Shown piece after piece: positions 15,712-23,201 of a DNA stretch of 53,033 nucleotides. The DNA is from CAZEFK01 sp964511405 (GTDB lineage Bacteria > Pseudomonadota > Alphaproteobacteria > Elsterales > Elsteraceae), in the NCBI GenBank assembly GCA_964511405.1, contig CAZEFK010000011.1:1-53033 (forward strand). The letters are read 5' to 3'. The notes under the pieces were generated by a model. That model had not been told where the DNA came from. It was given only the letters and a program-made list of their open reading frames with translations, and ran no database searches. Within the stretch, counting starts at the first letter, position 1; every line of letters begins with the position of its first letter. The position numbers were made by a program, and so were the translations under genes.

Positions 15712-16613
15712 ACCGGCGCCGCCCCCACCTTGATCGGTACGGTGATGCGGCTGCCGTCCTCGGCCGGCGGGAAGCGGATCCGGCCCAGGCCCTCGGCGAA
15801 CAGCTGGCCGAGGCCGGCGATGGCGGTCGGTCCGGTCGGCAGCAGCCGGTCGAGCAGCGGCTGCACGCCGGCCACGGTGCCGTCCGGGATCACCACCAGC
15901 CGCAGGCTGACCAGGCCGTGCGCCACCTTCTCGGCGTGGGCCATGAGGCCGGCCAGCGCCTGGAAGCCCTCGGTCAGCGGGCCTTGGACCTGCTCGGGCT
16001 TGAGCGCGCCCTCGACATGGATCCCGGCCTCGGCGAAATGGCCGTGCAGCACGATCCGCCCGGCGCGCGGGTCCATGCCGCCCTCGATGCGCGGCACGGC
16101 GTGGGGCACGCGGTCGTCGAACACCAGGAGCCGGTTGAACACCGGCGGCACCAGGTCGTAGAAGCTCTGGGTCGCCGCCGGCCGGGTCATGGCGGCCGAG
16201 CCGAAATAAGGTTGGTCACGGAACAGCAGCGTTTCGCCGCCGCTGAAGCTCCGCTCGGTCCAGCGCGTCAGCGAGTACACATAGCCCAGCCGGCCGCCGC
16301 CCGAATCGTTGTGCAAGCCCTGCACGCAGCCCGCGACATAGACGCTGAGATAGGGCCAGAACACCCGGCCCAGGCCGTAGCGCTCGAAGGCCAGCGCCGA
16401 CAGGCGGGCCACGAACGCCTGCACCAGCGCCGGCTCGATCACCTTCTCCGGCACGGTCCGCAGATAGGTGTAGGTCTCGGGCACGTACCAGTAGTTCCAG
16501 ACCTGGTGCTGCGGCCCATGGCTCATCGGCTCGCTGAAATGGCGGTCGACCTGGGCCCGCATCGGCTCGGCGTCGGCAAAGAACCCGTCCAGGATCTCGT
16601 AGCGCTCGTTCAT
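15708..16613 (-). CDS. 2OG-Fe(II) oxygenase with a TonB/AgmX-like C-terminal domain
   Basis: A 301-residue two-part protein. Residues about 90-195 form a double-stranded beta-helix oxygenase core: the HxD pair is H101-N-D103 in GLHNDSGGGRLGYVYSLTRW, GGETLLF follows, H171 (VPHAVPRI) is the distal iron ligand and R186 (GRIVLHGHF) fits 2-oxoglutarate binding. Residues about 230-296 resemble a TonB/AgmX C-terminal fold: VSLRLVVIPDGTVAGV, a helix, then RIRFPPAEDGSRITVPI. Such a tail is normally periplasmic, yet no signal peptide is visible. The gene is divergent from the lyase at 16718. The substrate is unknown. The oxygenase call is firm; the tail is a motif-level inference. Confidence 0.7.
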   Translation of the reverse strand: MNERYEILDGFFADAEPMRAQVDRHFSEPMSHGPQHQVWNYWYVPETYTYLRTVPEKVIEPALVQAFVARLSALAFERYGLGRVFWPYLSVYVAGCVQGLHNDSGGGRLGYVYSLTRWTERSFSGGETLLFRDQPYFGSAAMTRPAATQSFYDLVPPVFNRLLVFDDRVPHAVPRIEGGMDPRAGRIVLHGHFAEAGIHVEGALKPEQVQGPLTEGFQALAGLMAHAEKVAHGLVSLRLVVIPDGTVAGVQPLLDRLLPTGPTAIAGLGQLFAEGLGRIRFPPAEDGSRITVPIKVGAAPV

Positions 16614-16717
16614 CGGGCGTGTCCTGTGGCTGTCGGGAATCGGATACCCTCATTGGCACGGCCGGCGCCACGGGGAACTGGCGTTCGATCAATTTTTGCT
16701 CCGGGGAAGGTCTGCGG

Positions 16718-17806
16718 ATGAGGGACAAGGCCGAGATCAAGCGCCGCTGCCGGACCGTGCTGTCGGGCGATGCGCCGATGGACGCCCAGGCAGCGCTGCT
16801 GGAGCTGGCGCAGCAGGCGTCCGGCATCGAGCCCGACCGCTATGGCGAGGGCGCGCTCGCCGACCGCCTGGAAGCGCGGGTCGCCCAAGTGCTGGGCAAG
16901 CCGGCGGCGGTGTTCATGCCGACCGGCAAGATGGCGCAGCTGACCGCGCTCCGGGTGCTGACCGGCCAGACCGGCTGTCGCCGCGTGGCGCTCCACCCGC
17001 GTGCCCATTTCGAAGAGCACGAGGCGCGCGCCTACCAGGAGCTGCACGGCCTGACCGCCGCCCAGCTCGGCGGCTATGACCGGCTGCCGCGCCCGGCGGA
17101 CCTCGACGCGATCGCCGAGCCGGTCGGCGTGGTCGCGCTGGAGCTTCCGTTGCGCCGCCTCGGCTGCCGGCTGATGCCGTGGGACGACCTGGTCGGCCTG
17201 GTGCGCAAGGCCCAGGGCCGGGGAGCCGCGACCTATCTGGACGGCGCCCGGCTGTGGGAGAGCCAGCCCTTCTACGGCCGGCCGCTCTCGGACATCGCGG
17301 CGCTGTTCGACGCGGTGTTCGTGGCCTTCGACAAGGGGCTGGGCGCGCTCGGCGGCGCGGCGCTGGCGGGCTCGGCCGAGACCATCGCCGAGGCGCGGCT
17401 GTGGATGCACCGCTCCGGCGGCCGGCCGTTCCGGATGTTCCCCTACCTGCTGTCGGCCGAGCGGGCGCTGGAGACCGGGCCGGCGCGGATCCAGGCCTGG
17501 TGCGCCAAGGCGCGCAGCATCGCCGCAGCGCTGACGGGCTTGCCGGGCGTGCGGGTGACGCCGTCGCCGCCCCATGTCAACGTCATGCTGCTGGCGGTCG
17601 ACGGCGAGCCGGCCCGGGCCGCCGAGGCGGTGCTGGACGTCGCCCAGGCGACCGGCGTGTGGCTGTTCGATACCGTCATCGACAGCCTGATCCAGGGTGT
17701 GACCGTGGCCGAAATCACGGTGCGCGACCCGGCGCTGGCGCTGCCCGAGTCCGAGATCCGCGAACTGATCCAGCGCTTCGCGGCGGCCCTGGCGGCGCGG
17801 TCCTGA
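16718..17806 (+). CDS. threonine-aldolase-like PLP lyase (beta-eliminating lyase family)
   Basis: A 362-residue fold-type I PLP enzyme of the threonine aldolase / aromatic amino acid beta-eliminating lyase superfamily; it should cleave a beta-hydroxy amino acid or eliminate its side chain. Visible features are GEGALADRLEARVAQVLGK (substrate-entry region), the FMPTGKMAQLTAL cofactor loop (about 66-78), D175 in YLDGARLWES (binds the PLP pyridine nitrogen) and K206 in VAFDKGLGALGGA (Schiff-base lysine). Canonical threonine aldolases have S-x-S-K at this point, so the substrate may differ. The start is ATG 16718, with GGGGAAGG 7 nt upstream. Confidence 0.78.
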   Translation: MRDKAEIKRRCRTVLSGDAPMDAQAALLELAQQASGIEPDRYGEGALADRLEARVAQVLGKPAAVFMPTGKMAQLTALRVLTGQTGCRRVALHPRAHFEEHEARAYQELHGLTAAQLGGYDRLPRPADLDAIAEPVGVVALELPLRRLGCRLMPWDDLVGLVRKAQGRGAATYLDGARLWESQPFYGRPLSDIAALFDAVFVAFDKGLGALGGAALAGSAETIAEARLWMHRSGGRPFRMFPYLLSAERALETGPARIQAWCAKARSIAAALTGLPGVRVTPSPPHVNVMLLAVDGEPARAAEAVLDVAQATGVWLFDTVIDSLIQGVTVAEITVRDPALALPESEIRELIQRFAAALAARS

Positions 17807-17818
17807 CGTTACCTGCAT

Positions 17819-17832
17819 CGGGGCATTCCCCG
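17819..17832 (+). terminator. weak hairpin after the lyase gene
   Basis: CGGGG-CATT-CCCCG forms a 5-bp stem with a 4-nt loop 13 bp after the lyase stop. There is no T-run, so it is at best a weak or Rho-assisted terminator. The rest of the gap to 17902 holds the leader of the MFS gene. Confidence 0.25.
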
Positions 17833-17902
17833 GCCGCCGGTTGACGCGCTAGGCGGTCGGGCCCAAATCGGAGGGCCCATCCGCTTACCGAAGGACCGAT
17901 GC

Positions 17903-19369
17903 ATGCAGCCGACGCAGGCGCGCCGCCCCCTGGTTCTGATCGCGGTGATGATGGCGATGTTCATGGCCGCCATCGAAAGCACGATCGTGGCCACCGCCAT
18001 GCCGACGATCATCGCCGACCTGGGCGGCTTCGAGCTCCTGTCCTGGGTGTTCTCGGCCTATCTGCTGACCCAGGCGGTGACCACGCCGATCTATGGCCGG
18101 CTGGCCGACATCTACGGCCGCAAGCGCATCTTCACCTTCGGCGCCGGGCTGTTCCTGGTCGGCTCGGCGCTGTGCGGCTTCGCCACCGGCATGGTGCCGC
18201 TGATCCTGTTCCGCGCCCTGCAGGGCCTGGGCGCCGGCGCCATCATGCCGATCGCCATCACCGTGATCGGCGACATCTACACCCCGGCCGAGCGCGCCAA
18301 GATCCAGGGCTGGCTGGCCAGCGTCTGGGGCGTGTCGGCGATCGTCGGGCCGGCGCTCGGCGCCTTCCTGGTCGAAACCGGCCACTGGCCGCTGGTGTTC
18401 TGGGTCAACCTGCCGATCGGCGTGGTCGCGGTCGCCATGCTGCAGCTGTTCCTGACCGAAAAGGTCGGGCCGCGCGAGCATCCGGTCGACTATCTGGGCT
18501 CGGTGCTGCTGATGCTCGGCACCGGTGCCCTGATGTTCGCGCTGGTCCAGGCCGACCGGCTGGGCGGCGGCGCCATCGCTGGGCTGGTGGCGCTGGCGCT
18601 CCTGTCGTTCGTGGTGCTGGTGCGCCACGAGGGGCGGGTGCCGCAGCCGATGATGCCGCTGGGCCTATGGCGCAACCGGGTGATCGTGGTCGGCAACCTG
18701 GCCTGCCTGGTCACCAGCATCGTCATGATGGGGATCATCGTGTTCCTGCCGGCCTATGTGCAGGGCGTGATGGGCCGCAGCGCCCGCATCGGCGGGCTGG
18801 TGCTGACCGCGATGCTGCTGGGCTGGCCGATCGCCGCCACCAGCGCCGCGCGGATCATGCTGCGCATCTCCTACCGCTCGACCGCGGCGGCCGGCGGCGT
18901 GATGCTGCTGGCCGGCAACCTGGTCCTGATCCTGCTGGAGCCCGGCCGCGGCCCGGCCTGGGCGGCGGCCGGCGCCTTCCTGGTCGGCATCGGCATGGGC
19001 CTGTCGAGCGTGGTGTTCGTAACCGCGGTGCAGAACGCGGTCGACTGGAGCCAGCGCGGTGTGGCGACCTCGTCGACCATGTTCATGCGCATGGTCGGCC
19101 AGTCGCTGGGGGCGGCCTGCCTGGGCGCCATCTTCAATGTCGGCATCGAGACCCGGGCGCCGGGCATGGGCCACCTGGTCGACCGGCTGATGGACCCGGC
19201 CCAGCGCCAGGGCCTGGCCGCGGTCGACGTGGCCAGGCTGAGCGATGCCAGCGCGCTCGCCCTGCACGATGTCTACCGCGTGGCCGTGCTGCTGGCCGCG
19301 ATTGCGCTGGCGATCATCCTGGCGATGCCGGCGCGGCTGAACGCGGTGCGGCCGGCGGCGGCGGAGTGA
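17903..19369 (+). CDS. MFS drug-efflux transporter, DHA2 (EmrB/QacA) family
   Basis: A 488-residue proton-driven exporter of the 14-span DHA2 class. TM1 carries FMAAIESTIVATAMPTI with the acidic residue in the DHA2 position, followed by motif A GRLADIYGRKR (65-75) and RALQGLGAGAIMPIAIT in TM4. Motif C-like VSAIVGPALGAFLVE and WPLVFWVNLPIGVVA also match the family. It ends in a hydrophobic helix and a polar tail. A degraded piece of this gene (its TM4-TM5 region fused to its last 17 codons) lies at 21184-21368, so this copy is a likely parent of that duplication. No adjacent TetR regulator or HlyD partner is visible. Confidence 0.88.
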   Translation: MQPTQARRPLVLIAVMMAMFMAAIESTIVATAMPTIIADLGGFELLSWVFSAYLLTQAVTTPIYGRLADIYGRKRIFTFGAGLFLVGSALCGFATGMVPLILFRALQGLGAGAIMPIAITVIGDIYTPAERAKIQGWLASVWGVSAIVGPALGAFLVETGHWPLVFWVNLPIGVVAVAMLQLFLTEKVGPREHPVDYLGSVLLMLGTGALMFALVQADRLGGGAIAGLVALALLSFVVLVRHEGRVPQPMMPLGLWRNRVIVVGNLACLVTSIVMMGIIVFLPAYVQGVMGRSARIGGLVLTAMLLGWPIAATSAARIMLRISYRSTAAAGGVMLLAGNLVLILLEPGRGPAWAAAGAFLVGIGMGLSSVVFVTAVQNAVDWSQRGVATSSTMFMRMVGQSLGAACLGAIFNVGIETRAPGMGHLVDRLMDPAQRQGLAAVDVARLSDASALALHDVYRVAVLLAAIALAIILAMPARLNAVRPAAAE

Positions 19370-19400
19370 GCGGCGCTCGCTCCCGAGCCTTCGCGGTCGG

Positions 19401-19529
19401 TTACCGCCGCGCCTGCGCACGCATCACGGCGAGCAGCTTGAGGTTCTCCTGGGCTTGCCCACGGGCGTCGGCCGGAAGCCTGCGGACGGCCGTGCCCAGC
19501 GCTTGCGCCGACAGCCCGTGAGCGGCCAT
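19401..19529 (-). pseudogene. possible remnant of an unidentified gene's 3' end
   Basis: A 43-codon reading frame (ATG 19529 to TAA 19401) with coding-like composition: AQALGTAVRRLPADARGQAQ, then ENLKLLAVMRAQARR. The same frame stays open upstream to about 19640 with no start. It looks like the C-terminal helix of a lost protein. It lies in the 350-bp stretch 19370-19719, which holds this remnant, the hydrolase fragment at 19649 and otherwise nothing I can assign. Confidence 0.25.
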
Positions 19530-19648
19530 GAGCCAGATGCGCGCTGCCGCGACGCGGCTGCACCTGGCGGGTGTCGCTGGTATCCAACCTGCCGAAGCGG
19601 TCGAAGTCAGCCACGGGCCAGCGCCGACGAACGGATCGCCGAGTTACG

Positions 19649-19715
19649 GGTGCCTGTCGGGAATTCGGACAGGATCCGCGCGGTCTCGTCGGGGAAGCGG
19701 TCCACGAAGAAATGG
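19649..19715 (-). pseudogene. fragment of a fluoroacetate-dehalogenase-like gene (3' end only)
   Basis: This 67-bp piece matches the 3' end of the intact hydrolase gene (21757-21822) almost base for base. Read on the minus strand it encodes HFFVDRFPDETARILSEF, the catalytic-His segment of that enzyme. Everything upstream of the segment is gone; the DUF1835 gene begins 5 bp away. It is the relic of a second hydrolase copy cut by a rearrangement. Confidence 0.75.
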
Positions 19716-19719
19716 AATA

Positions 19720-20538
19720 CTACGCCGGGATCGACGGCAGCCGCACCTGGCACCCGCGCGGGTCGTCGAGATCGCCCCGCCAGTCGAGCCGGCCGGTCTC
19801 GGCAAGGGTGCGGGCGCGGCTCATCAGCACCAGGTCGCCGACGCGACGGATGTCGTCCTTCCAGGGCCGCCACAGGGCGTCGCCGACCACCCATGCCATG
19901 GTCTTCCAGCGCGGTAGGGCGCTGGCCAGGAGGATGTCGTCGAAGGCGGAGATGGGTGCCGAGGTCAGATCCATGCCGTCGGTGATGCGCAGCGCCGCGT
20001 TCTCGTCGCGCAGCCGGCCCCACTGCGCACGGTAACGCCGGCGCTCGGCGTCGGTGAGCACGCGGGCCCGATCGAGCACGCCGTTGTCGATCATCGCCTC
20101 GGCGGCGATCAGCGACGGGCTGATAGCCGGGACGGGCTCCGTGAGGCTGCCGTCGGCGCGCCGGCGGCGGACCGTCACGTCGGTCACGTCGATGACCTCG
20201 CAGGGCGCATCGCCGAGGCGCCACAGCCACTCCAGGAAACCGGCATAGTCCCGGCCGTCCCCGCGGGAGAGCCAGGCGATCGGCCGGGCGTCGGGCGAGA
20301 GGGACGCCGCCATGGCCTGGTCGGTCTTGTCGACGACCTCGTCCCATCGAGCATAGCCAAGCTCGGCCTCCACCCAGCGCGACCGCGCCGCGCGGTTTGG
20401 CGGATCGATCGGGCCGAATGTGAAGTCGTCATGGCAGCCGACGACCCGGTCCTCGCGTCCCAAGGCCGCCACCGCCTGCCGGACGCTCATCGCGCCGGAC
20501 GGACTGAACAGGACATGGATGATCTGTCCAACCCCCAT
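19720..20538 (-). CDS. DUF1835/DUF3658-type protein of unknown function
   Basis: A 272-residue protein. The N-terminal half resembles DUF1835: IIHVLFSPSGAMSVRQAVAA, LGREDRVVGCHDDFTFGPIDP and R-S-R-W (residues about 5-55). The C-terminal half fits DUF3658 (RYRAQWGRLRDENAALRITDG, VGDLVLMSRARTLAETGRLDWRGDL). ATG 20538 is preferred; 20556 and an upstream read-in to 20640 are possible but the extra residues look non-coding. No biochemical role is established for the family. It sits between a hydrolase fragment and a broken esterase copy, so it was probably brought in or left by the same rearrangements. The reading frame itself appears intact. Confidence 0.7.
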   Translation of the reverse strand: MGVGQIIHVLFSPSGAMSVRQAVAALGREDRVVGCHDDFTFGPIDPPNRAARSRWVEAELGYARWDEVVDKTDQAMAASLSPDARPIAWLSRGDGRDYAGFLEWLWRLGDAPCEVIDVTDVTVRRRRADGSLTEPVPAISPSLIAAEAMIDNGVLDRARVLTDAERRRYRAQWGRLRDENAALRITDGMDLTSAPISAFDDILLASALPRWKTMAWVVGDALWRPWKDDIRRVGDLVLMSRARTLAETGRLDWRGDLDDPRGCQVRLPSIPA

Positions 20539-20696
20539 ATCCCCCGATCCCAGCATTGTGTATGCCGCCCCCGGCGGACAACAGCGGGGATGCCTGGCTG
20601 CGCCATACGTACCGAGCCTTGAGGCGATCCGAAAGGACACGACGATAGCGCGATGGCGGTGGACAGCTTCCTGGGCTGCCGGACTGCTGGCCAGAA

Positions 20697-21181
20697 CGCC
20701 CTAATCGACCATTTGGTCGCGCAGCAGGGGCTGGATCCCGACCGCGTCTGCATGTCCAACGGTGCCGCCATGGCCTTCCGTCTGGCCTGCGGTCGCCGGG
20801 CCGCCTGGCGGCGATCAGCATCGTCGCCGGCAGCTTGGTGGCCGACTGTGCGCATCCCGGCCCGGTCTCGGTCCTGGCGATCTATGGTTTGGCCGATCGC
20901 AACGTGCCGTTCGCGGGCGGCGTCGGCGCCAAGGGCGTCACCCGCTTCGCCTGGGCGCCGGTTCCGGAGGTCCTGGCGCTGTGGCGGCAGGTCGACGGCT
21001 GCGCTGCCGCCCAACCCCAGACCGATGGCGCCGTCACGATCACGGCCGCGGCCCTGCGCGCAGGGCCGCGCGGTCAAGCTGATCCCCGCCGGCGGCCGCC
21101 GTCCTCGACCCCTATCCGCCGAGCCCGCTGCTGGACACCACGGCGACCCTCTGGGCGTTCTTCCGCCAGCACCGCCGGTAG
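20697..21181 (+). pseudogene. broken copy 1 of the LpqC/feruloyl-type esterase
   Basis: The sequence aligns with the intact esterase at 24505-25383 from the LIDHLVAQQRLDPDRV region to the stop codon. The whole 5' third (signal peptide, LHGG loop) is missing. The region before the nucleophile has lost several codons, although MSNGAAMA survives. Frame changes follow, and the catalytic-His segment (GAGHQWPG in the intact copy) is deleted. The ending WAFFRQHRR-like tail and TAG are conserved. It cannot encode an active enzyme. Confidence 0.8.
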
Positions 21182-21183
21182 GG

Positions 21184-21368
21184 TTGGGGCCGGTGCCATC
21201 ATGCCGATTGCCATGACTCGGCGACATCTACACCCGGCCGAGCGCGCCAAGATCCAGGGCTGGCTGGCCAGCGTCTGGGGCGTGTGGGCGATCGTCGGGC
21301 CGGCGCTCGGCGCCTTCCTGGCGATGCCGGCGCGGCTGAACGCGGTGCGGCCGGCGGCGGCGGAGTGA
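21184..21368 (+). pseudogene. internally deleted fragment of the MFS exporter gene
   Basis: The first part matches the MFS gene at about 18229-18370 (GAGAIMPIA to VGPALGAFL) with small deletions, including loss of one C in the ACCCCGG run. At TCCTGG it jumps directly to the last 50 bp of the MFS gene (about 19318-19369, AMPARLNAVRPAAAE and TGA). About 950 bp are missing. Both parent sites carry TCCTGG at the junction, which suggests a microhomology deletion. Confidence 0.8.
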
Positions 21369-21422
21369 GCGGCGCCCTGCGCGCCAGTGACGCCGTGTCA
21401 GTTCGAGGAGCAGGATCGCGCC

Positions 21423-21683
21423 ATGAGCAACGCCGCATCCCGCATGCCACCGGACGATGCCATCGACATCCTGCGCAGGTTGGAGCCGGCGATCGCGCGG
21501 ATCGAGGCCGAGCAGCGGCGCCATGCCGACACCATGACCAAGATCGCGGTGGAGGTCGGTGAGCTCCGCGGCAAGGTCTCCCAGTTGCCGACCTTGGTAC
21601 AGATCATCGCCACGGTGCTGGCGGTGAATGCTGGAATCGTCGCGCTCTCGTTCGGCATCGCGAACCTGCTGGCGCGCCATTGA
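21423..21683 (+). CDS. small coiled-coil single-span membrane protein (XhlA-like), paralogue 2
   Basis: An 86-residue paralogue of the proteins at 1673 and 22798. A heptad-like helix (IARIEAEQRRHADTMTKIAV, then EVGELRGKVSQLP) leads into a transmembrane span (TLVQIIATVLAVNAGIVALS) and a short FGIANLLARH tail. The start is ATG 21423. A longer frame is open upstream here, but the same leader in paralogue 3 contains an in-frame stop, so the shorter start is right. The leader GTCAGTTCGAGGAG-CAGGATCGCGCC is shared with paralogue 3, and about 20 bp after the stop are also shared. Function unknown; XhlA-like haemolysin accessory is the closest architecture. Confidence 0.75.
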   Translation: MSNAASRMPPDDAIDILRRLEPAIARIEAEQRRHADTMTKIAVEVGELRGKVSQLPTLVQIIATVLAVNAGIVALSFGIANLLARH

Positions 21684-21748
21684 GGAGCCGCCGAGGTCGC
21701 TCACGTGGGCGCGCCTCAAACACCCCGCAATCGGCGGAGACGGGCTGG

Positions 21749-22630
21749 CTAGCGGTGCCGGTCCAAAAACTCGGACAAGATCCGCGCGGTCTCGTCGGGG
21801 AAACGGTCGACGAAGAAATGGCCGCCCGGCAGTGACGCCGCGTCGACGGCGCTGCAGCGCTTGCGCCATTCGGCCGGGATGTCGAACAGCCCGGCCATGA
21901 CCCCGGCCGATCCGTAGAACACCAGGGTCGGGCAGGCAACCCGGCGGTCGAGGTCGGCGGCGTCGTGCTCCAGGTCGATGCTGGCGGCCGCGCGGTAGTC
22001 CGAGCAGGAGCCGTGGATCATCTGGGGTTGCCGCCAGCAGCGCCGGTACTCGGCCAGCATCTCCGGGTCGAAGTCGGCCAGGGTGGTGGCGCCCCAGCCG
22101 ACCAGGCAGGTCTCGTAGAAGAAATCCGGATCGTTGCCGATCAGCCGCTCGGGAAAGGGCTCGGGCTGGGACAGGAAGTACCAGTGCCAATAGGCGCCGG
22201 CCACCAGCCGGTTGGTGTCGTGGAACATCGCGTAGGTCGGCACGATGTCCATGACCGTCAGCGTCGCGACCGCCTCCGGATGGTCCAGCGCCAGGCGGTG
22301 CCCGGTGCGTCCGCCGCGGTCGTGGCCGACCAGGTGGAACCGCTCGAAGCCGAGCCGGCGCATCAGCCCGAGCTGGTCGGCCGCCAGGGCGCGGAAGGCG
22401 TAGTTCGAGCGGTCGGGCAGGCAGGGCGGCTTGCCCGAGTCGCCATAGCCGCGCAGGTCGGCGCAGATCACGGTCCAGCGCTCGGCCAGCCGGGGTGCCA
22501 CCCGGGCCCACATCGCCATCGACTGCGGGAAGCCGTGGAGCATCAGCACCGGCGGGCCCGATCCGCCGACCACGCAAGCGATGTCGATGCCATCCACCGT
22601 CACGACCTTGCGATCGAACCCGTCGAACAT
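21749..22630 (-). CDS. fluoroacetate dehalogenase-type alpha/beta hydrolase
   Basis: A 293-residue hydrolase closely resembling fluoroacetate dehalogenase (EC 3.8.1.3, e.g. RPA1163 as I recall it), which cleaves the C-F bond of fluoroacetate to glycolate. Every active-site residue known for that enzyme is present: nucleophile D104 with R105 and R108 (VGHDRGGRTGHR), D128 (MDIVPTYAMF), the halide pocket H149, W150 (YWHWYF) and Y212 (CSDYRA), and catalytic H271 (LPGGHFFVDRFPDET). The start at 22630 has an excellent GGGGGAGGG. Cytoplasmic. It is divergent from the esterase-type leader at 22672. The alternative, an epoxide hydrolase, is unlikely because the halide pocket is complete. Confidence 0.88.
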   Translation of the reverse strand: MFDGFDRKVVTVDGIDIACVVGGSGPPVLMLHGFPQSMAMWARVAPRLAERWTVICADLRGYGDSGKPPCLPDRSNYAFRALAADQLGLMRRLGFERFHLVGHDRGGRTGHRLALDHPEAVATLTVMDIVPTYAMFHDTNRLVAGAYWHWYFLSQPEPFPERLIGNDPDFFYETCLVGWGATTLADFDPEMLAEYRRCWRQPQMIHGSCSDYRAAASIDLEHDAADLDRRVACPTLVFYGSAGVMAGLFDIPAEWRKRCSAVDAASLPGGHFFVDRFPDETARILSEFLDRHR

Positions 22631-22671
22631 CGGACCCTCCCCCGGATTGGCTGTTGGTCGCCATGCTAGCT

Positions 22672-22729
22672 CGGGGACGGCGGGCGCCACGATTGCGTAC
22701 CAAGACAGGCTGGCATGCAGGAGACGGCG
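22672..22729 (+). repeat. 58-bp esterase-leader repeat, copy 1 (orphaned)
   Basis: The 58 bp immediately upstream of the esterase start occur three times: here, at 23144-23201 and at 24447-24504. The shared core includes GCGTACCAAGACAGG and GGCATGC-GGAG. In this copy the ATG that should follow is replaced by CAGTGA, and no esterase sequence follows; paralogue 3 of the small membrane protein comes next. It is the relic of a lost esterase copy or a mobile leader. Confidence 0.75.
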
Positions 22730-22797
22730 CAGTGAGGGCAGCGGCCCTGGGAGACTCGCCGGTGACGCCGCGTCAGTTCGAGGAGTAGGATCGTGCC

Positions 22798-23079
22798 ATG
22801 AGCAACGCGGCACCCCGCATGCCAGCTGACGATGCCGTCGACATCCTGCGCAGGTTGGAGCCGGCCATAGCCAAGCTGGATAGCCGGCTCGACCGGCTGG
22901 AGGCCGAGCAGCGGCGCCAAGCCGACACCATGACTAAGATCGCGGTGGAGGTCGGTGAGCTGCGCGGCAAGGTCTCCCAGCTGCCGACCTTGGTGCAGAT
23001 CATCGCCGCGGTGCTGGCGGTGAACGCCGGGATCGTCGCGCTCTCGTTCAGTATCGCGAACCTGCTGGCGCGCCATTGA
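22798..23079 (+). CDS. small coiled-coil single-span membrane protein (XhlA-like), paralogue 3
   Basis: A 93-residue protein, the longest of the three. It has an extended coiled coil (IAKLDSRLDRLEAEQRRQAD, then TMTKIAVEVGELRGKV) before the SQLPTLVQIIAAVLAVNAG transmembrane segment and an SIANLLARH tail. It combines the first heptads of paralogue 1 (KLD-RL) with the second block of paralogue 2 (EAEQRR-ADTMTKIAVEVGELRGK). This suggests it is closest to the ancestral form and that paralogues 1 and 2 lost different blocks. Its leader contains GAGGAG-TAGGATCGTGCC with an in-frame TAG, which confirms the ATG start. Function unknown. Confidence 0.75.
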   Translation: MSNAAPRMPADDAVDILRRLEPAIAKLDSRLDRLEAEQRRQADTMTKIAVEVGELRGKVSQLPTLVQIIAAVLAVNAGIVALSFSIANLLARH

Positions 23080-23143
23080 CGAACCGCCGAGGTCGGTCGC
23101 ACGGCTTGCAGAACCCCTGACCTTACGCCTCCAGCTGTCGTCG

Positions 23144-23201
23144 CGGGGACGGTGCGCGCCACGATTGCGTACCAAGACAGGTTGGCATGCGGGAGGCGGC
23201 G
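23144..23201 (+). repeat. 58-bp esterase-leader repeat, copy 2
   Basis: The same 58-bp leader as at 22672 and 24447, with only a few mismatches to each. It ends GGGAGGCGGCG directly before the ATG of broken esterase copy 2, so it carries that gene's ribosome-binding site. The 64 bp between the small membrane gene and this repeat show no further feature. Confidence 0.75.

Noticed and set aside
17850..17880. GGGCCC-8-GGGCCC as an operator upstream of the MFS gene
   Set aside because: A short GC-only palindrome with no half-site character; too likely by chance.
20653..21216. A 187-codon frame as a real secreted protein
   Set aside because: It aligns with the esterase only in part and in changing frames; it is a pseudogene reading.
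21387..21422. GTG start 36 bp upstream for the small membrane protein paralogue 2
   Set aside because: The matching leader of paralogue 3 has an in-frame TAG, so the region is an untranslated leader.
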